Shown: in pieces, positions 16,001 through 24,942 of the stretch
Layout: each line of letters starts with the position of its first letter
Numbering within the stretch: position 1 is the stretch's first letter
Assembly: GCA_965216155.1 (NCBI GenBank)
Contig: CBDCFD010000007.1
Span: 1,736,001 to 1,800,000, forward strand
Origin: CATOSP01 sp965216155
GTDB lineage: Bacteria > Chloroflexota > Dehalococcoidia > Lucifugimonadales > UBA3495
DNA length: 64,000 nt
Direction of reading: 5' to 3'
Position numbers and translations under genes: made by a program
The notes under the pieces: generated by a model
The model's input: only the letters and a program-made list of their open reading frames with translations
Databases searched by the model: none
Told to the model about the DNA's origin: nothing

Positions 16001-16171
16001 GGTAAACTCCTGGAAGCAGAATTGAGACGTCCGGGCCGGGCACTTTGACCGGAGTTGATCAAAAGATTATCAATTCCCCTGCCCGATGTAAACAATCGGC
16101 GCTTCGGGGAAAGGGCCTTTCGATTCTCCGCCAGCGAATTTTGCCGGGTTGCGTGCGCGTGCGCCAGTGCC

Positions 16172-16363
16172 TCACTCGAAGCAGAACGGCAGGCCGCCAA
16201 GGTCGGAGGGAAAGTTCGTATAAAAAATCAACTGGTCTCGCAATCTGCCGGGTACGCACCCGCCCAACTGGTTCCCGCTAAGGTCCAGTTTATTGACGCG
16301 GCCGTCGCCGTCAGTGGTGACGCAGTACCATTCGTCGATTGGAGCGCCGCAGGATACGGTACG
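16172..16363 (-). pseudogene. 3' remnant of a leucine-rich-repeat protein gene
   Basis: On the minus strand, directly after the chlI/D stop and in the same frame, about 63 codons read CGAPIDEWYCVTTDGDG, then RVNKLDLSGNQLGGCVPG, then SDLGGLPFC and a TGA at 16172-16174. This is the end of a plant-type LRR protein (LxLSxNxLxGxxP), of a style I associate with environmental Chloroflexota. There is no start codon, signal peptide or full repeat array. It is either a decayed gene or the scar of a deletion that joined it to the chelatase gene. Confidence 0.75.
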
Positions 16364-18508
16364 TTACGTCAAGTTGATGCGTTGCAGCAGGCCCTGGATT
16401 TCATCGGCGGTTAGCGGAGGGTCGTCGGATGGGGGTAGCTGGAGGCGCACGGCGTCGGCCAACGTATCGGACTGAAGCTCTTCCAGCTTGATGCAAGGAG
16501 CGCCCATGGCCTCGGCGATGGGCTGGGCCAGACCCAGGCGGAGAAAGTCCGTCTCGGTGTCGATGACAACTGCGGAGATGTGCTGTTCCTTGATGGCTGC
16601 GGCCATAGCCTTAGCTTCTGCTATTGGGAGACCGGTCCCGCCGACACCCGCTGACCCGGGCGGCGCATCCCCGCTTCCCATGGCGACGTTGGCTCTGCCA
16701 TCGGACATGACTACCAGAAGGGGGAGGACGTTGCGGTCTTTCAACTTCTCGGTCTCAACCACCTCCAGGGCCAGCAGCAGTCCGCGGCTCAACGGGGTCC
16801 TGCCTCCGGTGGGCATCTCCCCCAGATGCACTTGCGCCAGGTCAACACTGGCGGTGGGAGGCAAAAGCAACTGGGCGGAAGTGCCCCGGAACGCGATGAG
16901 CCCCACCCGGTCCCGCTGTTGGTAAGCGTCCAGCAAGAGCGAGAGAATGGCCCCTTTGACCGCCACCATGCGGCGTTGCGCCCCCATGGAACCGCTGGCG
17001 TCCACGACGAAAAGGATGAGGCTGCCGGTCTTGGTTTCCCTGACCTTCTCGCGAACGTCCCAGGGCTCGATCAAGAAAGCCGGGGCGCCGCCTTCGGCCG
17101 CTTGGGATTCCGCATCCTTTCGCCGCTGTGCCTGGTGGGGAGCGGCGGCCCGGAGGGTGGCGTCCAGAGCTAGATCGGATGCCTTTTCCTGGGGCGCCGC
17201 CGCACCGATATAGCGCCCCGAGGGGGAGCCGCTGACGGTCCTCACCCTGCGGCCTCCCGCCGGGCGGGCCCTATGGTCCGGGGGCTTTACCTGAAGGGAC
17301 CGGACGGAAAAGGGGTTGCCGACCTCGAAATATTGGTCCTGAGGTCCAGAATCACCGGAGGGGTTTGGCGGTTGTTCTTCCTGGTCAGATGGGTCAGGGT
17401 CTCCGTCGTCCTGGTCTTCATTGGAGGCGTTGTCTTGGTCCGACGGCTCCCGCTGACGCTGCCGGTTTTGGAACTCGTCGATCATGGAGTCCAATTGTTC
17501 GGTGACCAGATGCGGCTGCTGGAACGGTTGTCTTCGCTGCCGATGCAGCAGGGCCATCTCGGCGGCCTCACGGACGTCCTCGGCAAGCACCCGGTCCCGG
17601 CCTTCGTAGGCGGCGATGGTGCTGGCGGTCTTGTACATCACTATGTCGGCGCGGAGACCGTCAACCTGATATTCGGCGCAGATGTCCGTGATCAGCTCCA
17701 GTATGTCTTCAGCCACCGTAACACGCTTTAGAAGTTCCTGGCTGCGGAGAATGCGGTCCCGTTCCGCGGCTTCGGAGTCTAGCCAGCGGTCCATGAAAGT
17801 ATAGGGGTCGGCCTCGTAGTCGATGCGCCGTTTGACGACGTCCCGACGCTCCTCAGAGGTGAAAGCGCTGTCCACTTCAACAGCTAGCCCGAAGCGGTCG
17901 AGGAGTTGGGGGCGGAGGTCGCCCTCTTCCGGGTTCATAGTTCCGACGAGGATGAACTCGGCAGCGTGGCTGATGGAGATTCCCTCCCGCTCGACGTAGT
18001 TGCGCCCCATCGCGGCGGCGTCGAGCAACACATCAACCAGGTGGTCGTTGAGGAGGTTCACCTCGTCCACGTAAAGGATTCCCCGGTGTGTGGTGGCGAT
18101 CAGACCTGGCTCGAAGCTGCGGCTGCCGCTCCGGATGGCCTGCTCAATATCCAACGAGCCAACCAACCGGTCCTCGGTAGCGCCTACCGGGAGGTCCACA
18201 ATGCGGACTTGCCTGGTCACCGGCGGAGCGTCCTCCCCCTCCGGCTGGCACCACTGACAGAGACCTTGCCGACTTTCGGGGGGGCAGCTGTAAGGGCAGC
18301 CCCTGAGTACGGTGACTTCCGGTAATAGAGCCGCCAGGGAACGCACGGCGGTGGACTTGGCGGTCCCTTTCTTGCCGCGTATGAGCACGCCGCCGATCCT
18401 GGTGTTTATGGCGTTGAGGATTAGGGCCCGCTTCATGGTAGTCTGGCCGACTATTGCGGTGAAGGGGAACCGGGGTTCGGCACGCTGTTGGAGAGGACTA
18501 GTTGCCAT
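16364..18508 (-). CDS. Fused ChlI/ChlD-type metal chelatase AAA+ and vWA subunit
   Basis: A 714-residue protein that combines both small chelatase subunits. The N-terminal AAA+ domain has Walker A GKKGTAKS near residue 45, a cysteine cluster CPYSCP...CQWC near 70-87 and Walker B LYVDEVN. An acidic, proline-rich linker (about residues 340-400) leads to a C-terminal von Willebrand A domain with the MIDAS motif DASGSMG near 510. ChlI/D proteins power magnesium insertion. Here the operon contains CobN, cobalt transporters and a cobalamin riboswitch, so cobalt insertion with CobN is much more likely; no cobS or cobT is present. Confidence 0.88.
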   Translation of the reverse strand: MATSPLQQRAEPRFPFTAIVGQTTMKRALILNAINTRIGGVLIRGKKGTAKSTAVRSLAALLPEVTVLRGCPYSCPPESRQGLCQWCQPEGEDAPPVTRQVRIVDLPVGATEDRLVGSLDIEQAIRSGSRSFEPGLIATTHRGILYVDEVNLLNDHLVDVLLDAAAMGRNYVEREGISISHAAEFILVGTMNPEEGDLRPQLLDRFGLAVEVDSAFTSEERRDVVKRRIDYEADPYTFMDRWLDSEAAERDRILRSQELLKRVTVAEDILELITDICAEYQVDGLRADIVMYKTASTIAAYEGRDRVLAEDVREAAEMALLHRQRRQPFQQPHLVTEQLDSMIDEFQNRQRQREPSDQDNASNEDQDDGDPDPSDQEEQPPNPSGDSGPQDQYFEVGNPFSVRSLQVKPPDHRARPAGGRRVRTVSGSPSGRYIGAAAPQEKASDLALDATLRAAAPHQAQRRKDAESQAAEGGAPAFLIEPWDVREKVRETKTGSLILFVVDASGSMGAQRRMVAVKGAILSLLLDAYQQRDRVGLIAFRGTSAQLLLPPTASVDLAQVHLGEMPTGGRTPLSRGLLLALEVVETEKLKDRNVLPLLVVMSDGRANVAMGSGDAPPGSAGVGGTGLPIAEAKAMAAAIKEQHISAVVIDTETDFLRLGLAQPIAEAMGAPCIKLEELQSDTLADAVRLQLPPSDDPPLTADEIQGLLQRINLT

Positions 18509-18538
18509 GTGTTCGTCCGAGATTCTTTATAGAGCGTT

Positions 18539-19312
18539 TCATCGATCAAGACCCGCGGCGGCGGGGAAGGCGTTTACCGGCCCGGCGGCGTTCGCCCGTT
18601 GCTGCCACATCAACGCCAGGGCCGCGCCCACGGCCAGTAAGGCCCAGGTGAGGCCCTGTCCTACCAGGGTGAGGGTCCTGAACAACTCCAGCAGGTCGAT
18701 AGGTACTGGTACCGAGTCCGGGTTGCCGGGGAAAATAATAACCATCGCCGCGGCCAAGACAGCGTAGGACAGGATGGTCAATCCGTACCAGGTCTTGCGG
18801 GCTGAAAAATCCTCGAAGTTTTCTTGTACCCGCCGGGATATGACGAAAACGGCGGCCACGCCGACGGCGGATATTACCATGAACAAGAATTGGCCCAGTT
18901 GACGCGCCAGCAGGGTGCCTTCGTCTCCAACGCCGGGCGGGTTGAGCGGGTACTTGAAGAATGGGAAAAGGGAAACGCTCCAGAATCCCAGGGCGCCCAC
19001 CGTGAGCGCCACCCATACGATGGGCCAACCGGGAGCCGCCCTTTGGAGCAGAACGAATCCAGCCGCGAACAACAGGCCGAAAATCGCCCCCCGGACCGAG
19101 TCTCCGATTGCCATTCCCACCCGTTGAACTCCTAGGGAAACGCTGGCCCCCGCCTCTGCCGCTGGAGAGGGAAGGGTTTCCGCCGCGGCTCGCGCCTCTT
19201 CCAGGACAATCGCCCGCTCTAATACCGGGACCACGAGCAAATTGTCGAAGCCCCCCACCAGCAGCCCGGCAATCGCGCCGACTATAATGGAGGTGAGCAA
19301 GAGCCTTTTCAT
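18539..19312 (-). CDS. cbtA: Cobalt transporter CbtA
   Basis: A 257-residue integral membrane protein with about five hydrophobic segments (residues about 3-24, 75-95, 98-118, 135-160, 185-205, plus a C-terminal one). It fits the CbtA family, predicted from riboswitch association to import cobalt with CbtB. The ATG at 19312 is chosen over the longer TTG frame because GGAG stands six bases before it. It lies between cbtB and the chelatase subunit gene in the riboswitch-controlled operon. Confidence 0.85.
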   Translation of the reverse strand: MKRLLLTSIIVGAIAGLLVGGFDNLLVVPVLERAIVLEEARAAAETLPSPAAEAGASVSLGVQRVGMAIGDSVRGAIFGLLFAAGFVLLQRAAPGWPIVWVALTVGALGFWSVSLFPFFKYPLNPPGVGDEGTLLARQLGQFLFMVISAVGVAAVFVISRRVQENFEDFSARKTWYGLTILSYAVLAAAMVIIFPGNPDSVPVPIDLLELFRTLTLVGQGLTWALLAVGAALALMWQQRANAAGPVNAFPAAAGLDR

Positions 19313-19375
19313 GCGTGACTCCAATGTGAGCAATACTGGCCGCAAGGCACGGATTGCTTGGAGGGTTTCCAGAAA

Positions 19376-19446
19376 GGCCCCTCTCCCTCAAGGGAGAGGG
19401 GCCCATTAGCCGATTATGTTCCGGGAGGGAGCGAGACCCCTCCCGG
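19376..19446. repeat. Two strong hairpins between cbtB and cbtA
   Basis: GGCCCCTCTCCCT (19376-19388) pairs perfectly with 19391-19403, leaving a two-base loop. CCGGGAGGG (19421-19429) pairs with 19438-19446. Neither is followed by a long T-run on the minus strand, so they are poor intrinsic terminators. They may stabilise mRNA ends or lower cbtA expression relative to cbtB. The CCTCTCCCT-type palindrome resembles a core of the MITE at 25.4 kb and may be a dispersed repeat. Confidence 0.65.
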
Positions 19447-19479
19447 ACGCAGATTAAACCAGGCGGCCTCCGGGATGGC

Positions 19480-19686
19480 CTAGTGGCACATCAATGCGAC
19501 GTGGCGGGCGTGGTGGAAGAACTCGTGAACATAAGCGAGCTTGGTCCCGGCGGCGCCAAGGACTGCGCCGTGAACGCTGCCATCCACGTAGCCGACGAAA
19601 TACAAGGCTACCGTGGCCAGCAGGAACCAGGGCACCCACTTGGACAAACTCTGTTGACCGATATTCCCCGCGAAAATGCCTGTCAT
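19480..19686 (-). CDS. cbtB: Cobalt transporter subunit CbtB
   Basis: A 68-residue protein with one transmembrane segment (residues about 18-36) and a C-terminal histidine cluster HEFFHHARHVALMCH, the hallmark of CbtB, thought to bind cobalt. AGGAGG precedes the ATG. It partners CbtA, encoded 167 bases downstream, and both lie behind the cobalamin riboswitch of this operon. Confidence 0.88.
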   Translation of the reverse strand: MTGIFAGNIGQQSLSKWVPWFLLATVALYFVGYVDGSVHGAVLGAAGTKLAYVHEFFHHARHVALMCH

Positions 19687-19726
19687 GTACTCCTCCTGTA
19701 CTCCATAAATTTATGATTGGTATTCG

Positions 19727-20209
19727 CTAGCCGGTTGGCGGTGAACGGCGCACGAAGATGATGCCGTCCTTGCCTACGTATTTCTCCTGCACATCCTTGA
19801 ACGCTTTCAGCCTCTCCGGCTGTAAGTCCGTGCGGTTGAACTCGTCGTCCAGATAGGGGTTCGGGAAGTAACCCCGGAGCAAGGTCTCCTCGTTGTCCCC
19901 GGAGAACCGCACATAGTAAGTGAGCAGGTCGCCGTGGCTTTCCGACTCGACAAACTGAATTCCGGTTACGTCGTCGATCATGACATGGAAGTGCCAGTTG
20001 TCGGCCTCGACGGTCAGGGACCCGTTGTGGTACTCGGGCTCTTTGATCCCCTTGGAATCATTCTCGCTGACCACCGGGCCACCGCCTACAACCCACATCA
20101 TGGTATCGTCGTTAGCCAATTCTTTAATGAGCTCTAGCGCTATCTCCACTGCCGGCCTCCTAAGAGCTGATGCGAACTGCGAATCGTCCTGTCGAATTGT
20201 ACCAGACAT
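19727..20209 (-). CDS. Unknown protein in the cobalamin/cobalt operon
   Basis: A 160-residue soluble protein that I do not recognise. It has no signal peptide or membrane segment. Notable stretches are MMWVVGGGPVV, DNWHFHVMIDDVTGIQF and YFPNPYLDDEFNRTDLQPERL; the HFH motif could bind metal or haem. It lies between cobN (28 bases) and cbtB (40 bases) in the same orientation, so it is probably controlled by the cobalamin riboswitch and may act in cobalt handling or chelation. Confidence 0.75.
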   Translation of the reverse strand: MSGTIRQDDSQFASALRRPAVEIALELIKELANDDTMMWVVGGGPVVSENDSKGIKEPEYHNGSLTVEADNWHFHVMIDDVTGIQFVESESHGDLLTYYVRFSGDNEETLLRGYFPNPYLDDEFNRTDLQPERLKAFKDVQEKYVGKDGIIFVRRSPPTG

Positions 20210-20237
20210 GGCGGCTTTATGGAGATAGTTCGCTCCA

Positions 20238-23200
20238 TTAGCGGGTCTGACTTCCTTCCTGGCGGGCTTCTAGGTCGGCTTCCAGTTCCAGGTAAAGCTG
20301 TTGGAGCTTCTCGCGCATTTCCGGAGGTGGTTCCTCCCATAGACCCCGTTCGATTGCCTCCAGGAGTCTTTCTACGACGCCCTTCAATGCCCAGGGGTTG
20401 CTCTCTTGAAAGAACTGCTGGGTCTCCGGGTCCAGAACGTAGCTTTCCGTGACGTCCTCGTACATCCAGTCTTCGATAACCTGGGCGGTGGCGTCGTAGC
20501 CGAACATGTAGTCCACGGTGGCGGCCAGTTCAAACGCGCCCTTGTAGCCGTGGCGCTTCATCGACTCGATCCACTTGGGATTTACCACGCGGCTGCGGAA
20601 TACCCGGCGGGCTTCGTCCTGCAGGTCCCGGTTCCTCGCGCGTGTCGGGTCGGAGCTGTCGCCGAAGAACTGGCGGGGATTCTTGCCGCTCAGCGCCCGC
20701 ACGGTGGCAATCATGCCGCCGTGGTACTGCATGTAGTCGTCGCTGTCGAAGATGTCATGCTCCCGGGTGTCCTGGTTCTTGGCCGCGACCACGATTTGAC
20801 TGAACCGCAACCTGAACTGGGAGCGGGCATTTACCCCGTGGTCCTGTTGGGTATAGGCATAGCCTCCCCAGGCGGTGTAGACCTCGGCGAGGTCCTGGAC
20901 CGTTTCCCAGTTGCGCTCATCCAGCACGGTCAGGATCCCCGCGCCGTAGGTACCGGGCTTGCTCCCGAAAATCCGGTAAAGCGAGGCGGCGCGACCGCCA
21001 GTTCCGGTCTCGTTAACGCCCTCCGCAGCGGCTTCCGCTTCCCGTCGGGCCAGGTCTTCTTGCAGGTGCTTGACGATGTAGTTATTCTCCGGGGATTCGT
21101 CCAGGGAGGCAGCCAATTCGACGGCCTGGTCCAGCAGGTTGATCAGGTTGGGAAACGCGTCGCGGAAGAAACCGCTAATGCGTACGGTGACGTCAATGCG
21201 CGGGTGGCCCAACTCCTCAAGCGGTATAACGTCCAGACCCAGCACCCGGCGGCTTTCGGGCTGCCAAACGGGCCGAATACCCAGCAATTGCAGGATCTGC
21301 GCCACATCGTCGCCGTGGGTGCGCATGGCCGAGGTGCCCCAGACCACCATGCCCACCATTTCCGGGTAGCTGCCCTCTTCGTCCAGGTATTTCTCCAGCA
21401 GGGACTCGGCCAGTTGCTTGCCAGTCTCCCATGCGCTGGGAGAGGGGATAGTCTTGGGGTCGACGGAGTAGAAGTTGCGCCCAGTGGGCAGGATGTTGGC
21501 CATCCCCCTGGTCGGCGCGCCGCTGGGTCCCGGGGGAACGAACTTCCCCTCCAAGCCGCGCAGTAGATTGCTAATCTCGTCCGGCGTCCGCATCAATGCC
21601 GGGTAGATGGTCTCCGCGACGTATTCCAATACGTATCGAGTCCGAGTGTCCTCATATCCCAGGACGTTGGTAACCACGGCCGCAACGTCATCCTTATGGA
21701 ATCCGCGGTCCAGAAGCTCCCGGTACGCTTGCCGGCACAGGAGTTCCACCCGTTCCAACAGGTCGCCGTTGGTTCGGACCGGCGTGTCTGGGTCCAGCCG
21801 CTCCAAGACGGACGAGACCGGACTCGCTGGAGCCTCGCCAAGATCGTCTATCAGAGCCGCGTGGTCCAACCCCATCGCCTCGGATACCGTGCGGCGCAGG
21901 CTGGGGACACCGCTGATGTCCAAACGGGTGAGGGCGCACAGCATCCCCACCAATTGCTCGTCGCGGGGCGTGTCTCCGAGAATGTGGAGCCCGTCTTTAA
22001 TCTGCGCGTCTTTGAGCTCGCAGAGGTAGCCGTCGATCTCCAGAATGAATTCGCCAAAATTGTCGGGCTGGGACTCGATCCCCAAGTCCCGATGCAACTC
22101 GGCCTGCTGCACCATCTCCCAAATCTGGGTCTCCAGCAGAGGCAACTTCGCGGGGTCCAATGTCTGGCATTGGTAGTGCTCGTCCATCAACTGTTCGATC
22201 CTGGCGATGTCGCCGTAACTGTCCGCGGTGGTCATCGATGGGATCAGGTGGTCGACGACGGTCGCGTGGGCGCGGCGCTTGGCCTGTGCGCCCTCCCCGG
22301 GGTCGTTGATGATGAACGGGTAGAACAGCGGCACGTCGTCCAGCGCCACTTCCGGGTAACAGGACCGGGATAGACCGATTCCTTTGCCGGGTAACCACTC
22401 GAGGGTGCCGTGCTTACCCAGGTGCAAAATCGCATCGGCTTGAAAGACGTCCCGGATCCAACGGTAGTAGGCGATGTAGTGGTGGGTCGGGGCCATATCC
22501 GGACTGTGGTAGATGGCGATGGGGTTCTCCCCGAACCCGCGAGGGGGCTGGAGACCCACGAAAATGTTGCCCAAGTCGATCCCGGCGATGGCCAGGCTGC
22601 CATTGGTCCGGTAGACCTGCCCCGGAGGCTCGCCCCAATCCCTGGTCAGTTCCTCGGCCACGTCCGGCGGGAAGGTCTGGAACCAGTCGGCGTATTGGCG
22701 GGCGGTAACGTGTCCCGCGGCGAGGCGGAGCTGTTCCTCGGTCAGGGAGTCCAGGTCGTTGCTGCACCGCTCTATGATCTGGTGGACCAGGTCGTCGCCA
22801 TTCTCGGGGATGTCGGTGACCTGGTAGCCCGCGTCCTTGAGGGCGTGAAGGACCTCGATGACGGAAGCCGGGGTGTCCAGGCCAACCGCATTACCGATGC
22901 GCGCATCCTTGGTCGGATAGTTGCTAAGGATAATTGCGATCTTCTTTTCCTGGTTGGGCTTCATCCCCAGTCTGGCCTGCTTGATAGCAAGCCGAGCCAC
23001 CAGCTCCACCCGGTCTTCTCGCGGGACGTACCGCTGCAACCGGCCCGCCAGCCTGGAGGGTCCCCCGGTGGCGGACTCTTCCTTGAACGAGATAGGCACC
23101 GAGATCAGCCTTCCATCGAATTCCGGCAGGGCTACGCTCATGGCGGTGTCTATGGGTCCCAGTCCCAGCGAGTTCTCCAGCCATTCCTCCTGGGTGCTGG

Positions 23201-24077
23201 TGCTGATGATTGCCTGGACCATCGGAATGTTCATGTTATCCAGGTAATCCACAGACCAACCGGAGGCGATGGCCGGCCCCTCGGCGCTCAGGTCGCCCAT
23301 GGACATGCCCATCGTGTTGATGATGCACCGGACTCTCGGCACGCCATCCGGGTCCACCAGGAATTCGGTAAACGCCCGGTTGGCCTGTCCGTCCCCCTCT
23401 GGGCTGTGCTTCAGGCTGAAGGCGTACACCGGCAGCACGTTGGCTCCCATCCGTTCCAGCGACCTGATGAGACTGTCGATGGGCTGCAAGTTGCCGCTCA
23501 TCCAGTGGGCCCGGTAGAAAAGAAGGCCGATGGAAGGGTTGTCCGGCTGGAACCTCTGGGATATATAGGAGTCGATGTCGGCCCCGTCCGCGACGTCTGG
23601 ATGGTAGATTCCTTCCCAGGGCAGCGGCGTGGGCGCTTCGTGGCCGTGCCCGGTGCCGAAGAAGGTGTCGCTCAAGAAGAGAAAGAGGTTCTGGAAATTC
23701 TGGATTCCGCCCTGCATCAGATAGGAGAAGACGGTCTCAACTTCGGAGACCGGAACCGTGCAGGCGGTTATCAGGTCCTCGTCCCACTCCTGATGGCCTG
23801 GGCAGGCGATGAGGGGAGTCCCTTCGCTGCGGCAATGGCGGACCAGGGCATCAAAGGTCTCCGGCATGGCCCTCTTGCCGCCCAGCAACCGCAGGACAAC
23901 CGCGCCCGACTCGGCGGCGGCGGCCATGATTTCACCGCTGACCTTGTCGGACTCCAACGTCGCCGGGTTGACTGCCACTACCCGGGGAAATCCCTCGGGC
24001 AACGCCGTTAGCGCCCGGTCGGCCGTCAGGATGTCCGTGTCGGCGGTGGTGACGAATAGGATAGATTTCTGCGGCAT
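20238..24077 (-). CDS. cobN: Cobaltochelatase subunit CobN
   Basis: A 1279-residue protein, normal for the large CobN/ChlH chelatase subunit that holds the tetrapyrrole and inserts the metal. Family signatures include HLGKHGTLEWLPGKG near residue 560, FYPFIINDPGEGAQAKRR, and MVVWGTSAMRTHGDDVAQ near 905, with a C-terminal helical region. Its neighbours cbiE, cbtAB and the riboswitch point to hydrogenobyrinate/cobyrinate and cobalt rather than protoporphyrin and magnesium. It would use the downstream ChlI/D-type protein as ATPase. Confidence 0.92.
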   Translation of the reverse strand: MPQKSILFVTTADTDILTADRALTALPEGFPRVVAVNPATLESDKVSGEIMAAAAESGAVVLRLLGGKRAMPETFDALVRHCRSEGTPLIACPGHQEWDEDLITACTVPVSEVETVFSYLMQGGIQNFQNLFLFLSDTFFGTGHGHEAPTPLPWEGIYHPDVADGADIDSYISQRFQPDNPSIGLLFYRAHWMSGNLQPIDSLIRSLERMGANVLPVYAFSLKHSPEGDGQANRAFTEFLVDPDGVPRVRCIINTMGMSMGDLSAEGPAIASGWSVDYLDNMNIPMVQAIISTSTQEEWLENSLGLGPIDTAMSVALPEFDGRLISVPISFKEESATGGPSRLAGRLQRYVPREDRVELVARLAIKQARLGMKPNQEKKIAIILSNYPTKDARIGNAVGLDTPASVIEVLHALKDAGYQVTDIPENGDDLVHQIIERCSNDLDSLTEEQLRLAAGHVTARQYADWFQTFPPDVAEELTRDWGEPPGQVYRTNGSLAIAGIDLGNIFVGLQPPRGFGENPIAIYHSPDMAPTHHYIAYYRWIRDVFQADAILHLGKHGTLEWLPGKGIGLSRSCYPEVALDDVPLFYPFIINDPGEGAQAKRRAHATVVDHLIPSMTTADSYGDIARIEQLMDEHYQCQTLDPAKLPLLETQIWEMVQQAELHRDLGIESQPDNFGEFILEIDGYLCELKDAQIKDGLHILGDTPRDEQLVGMLCALTRLDISGVPSLRRTVSEAMGLDHAALIDDLGEAPASPVSSVLERLDPDTPVRTNGDLLERVELLCRQAYRELLDRGFHKDDVAAVVTNVLGYEDTRTRYVLEYVAETIYPALMRTPDEISNLLRGLEGKFVPPGPSGAPTRGMANILPTGRNFYSVDPKTIPSPSAWETGKQLAESLLEKYLDEEGSYPEMVGMVVWGTSAMRTHGDDVAQILQLLGIRPVWQPESRRVLGLDVIPLEELGHPRIDVTVRISGFFRDAFPNLINLLDQAVELAASLDESPENNYIVKHLQEDLARREAEAAAEGVNETGTGGRAASLYRIFGSKPGTYGAGILTVLDERNWETVQDLAEVYTAWGGYAYTQQDHGVNARSQFRLRFSQIVVAAKNQDTREHDIFDSDDYMQYHGGMIATVRALSGKNPRQFFGDSSDPTRARNRDLQDEARRVFRSRVVNPKWIESMKRHGYKGAFELAATVDYMFGYDATAQVIEDWMYEDVTESYVLDPETQQFFQESNPWALKGVVERLLEAIERGLWEEPPPEMREKLQQLYLELEADLEARQEGSQTR

Positions 24078-24099
24078 AGTTTAAGCCCGCTGTATGCGG

Positions 24100-24858
24100 T
24101 TAGACCCCTTCCTGTGGGGTCTCGCCGCTCAGGAAAACCATAATGGACAGGTCACTGAACTCCTCAGTGATCCCACTGCATTCTTGCAAGCTCCCGCTGA
24201 AGCGTTTCTCGCCTTCCAGAGTAAGCCTCTGGTACACGTTGACCGGGAGGTCGCCGCGAACGCCCTCTTTGATCAGGTTCTCCGAGATTAGAGGCGGCAT
24301 CAAGTCGAAGGGCCGAGGCAGTAGAATGACGTGCCTGCGTCCCTCATTTAAGTAGTGTACAAGCTCTTCCAGCTCGCTGGCCGCGTCCGCCCGCTTGTGC
24401 AGTGTAATGAACACAGCGTCTTCGAGAGAGATTCCCGTGCGAGCCATCGCTATTTGGACCGAGCTAATCCCCGGTACGAGGTCCACCTGGCTGGCGCGGC
24501 GGCGCACCCGGGCCAACAGTTCACGGGCCGAGACGTTTAGATCACCCCAACAACAAACGACGCAACGTTTACCCTGCTTGACCTGACCTTCGGCGTATTC
24601 CAGCACTTCTTCCTGGTCGCGGTAGCTCATTGGCCGCACTTCCGCATTGCTGGTCCAGGGTTGGACCACGTTCAACACCGTAGTGAAACCAACCACCAGG
24701 TCGGCGTCCTGAAGCGCCTGTTGCCCTTGCAGGGTGAGCAGGTTGGAACTGCCGGGGCCGACGGCCACCACCGTGATCGAGTTTCCGTTGTTGTGTCCTG
24801 AAGTAGAAATAGGGATAGTCCTCTCTCGCCGGGGCAAACGCCCCGGAAATGCGGGCAC
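24100..24858 (-). CDS. cbiE: Precorrin-6Y C5,15-methyltransferase, CbiE subunit
   Basis: A tetrapyrrole methyltransferase-family protein. The core begins ITVVAVGPGSSNLLTLQG (about residue 29) and includes VVCCWGDLN, LVPGISSVQIAMAR and the CbiE-typical FITLHKR. It methylates the corrin ring at C5 (with C15 methylation/decarboxylation by a CbiT partner that is not in the window). The start is unsure: the longest frame begins with a GTG at 24858 that touches the T-tract of the upstream terminator, and the first 28 residues are not conserved. It is the first gene of the riboswitch operon. Confidence 0.88.
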   Translation of the reverse strand: MPAFPGRLPRRERTIPISTSGHNNGNSITVVAVGPGSSNLLTLQGQQALQDADLVVGFTTVLNVVQPWTSNAEVRPMSYRDQEEVLEYAEGQVKQGKRCVVCCWGDLNVSARELLARVRRRASQVDLVPGISSVQIAMARTGISLEDAVFITLHKRADAASELEELVHYLNEGRRHVILLPRPFDLMPPLISENLIKEGVRGDLPVNVYQRLTLEGEKRFSGSLQECSGITEEFSDLSIMVFLSGETPQEGV

Positions 24859-24888
24859 AAAAAAACCCTGGCTCTACTGCTGCCAGGG
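24859..24888 (-). terminator. Rho-independent terminator downstream of the cobalamin riboswitch
   Basis: On the minus strand CCCTGGC (24882-24888), a nine-base loop and GCCAGGG (24866-24872) are followed by seven T residues (24859-24865). Lying between aptamer and first gene, it is the expected expression platform: vitamin B12 binding should favour termination. Confidence 0.85.
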
Positions 24889-24942
24889 AGTCTCGGAGGT
24901 CCAGCACGACCGACTGGGGTTCTTTCTGTTGGCGCAGAGTAG

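Noticed and set aside
16001..16171. Possible T-box upstream of glyQS
   Set aside because: No T-box core sequence or specifier stem could be found; the stretch merely lies between the LRR remnant and the synthetase start.
18546..19406. Arg/Gly/Pro-rich minus-strand frame overlapping cbtA
   Set aside because: An alternative-frame translation of cbtA with low-complexity composition; CbtA is the supported product.
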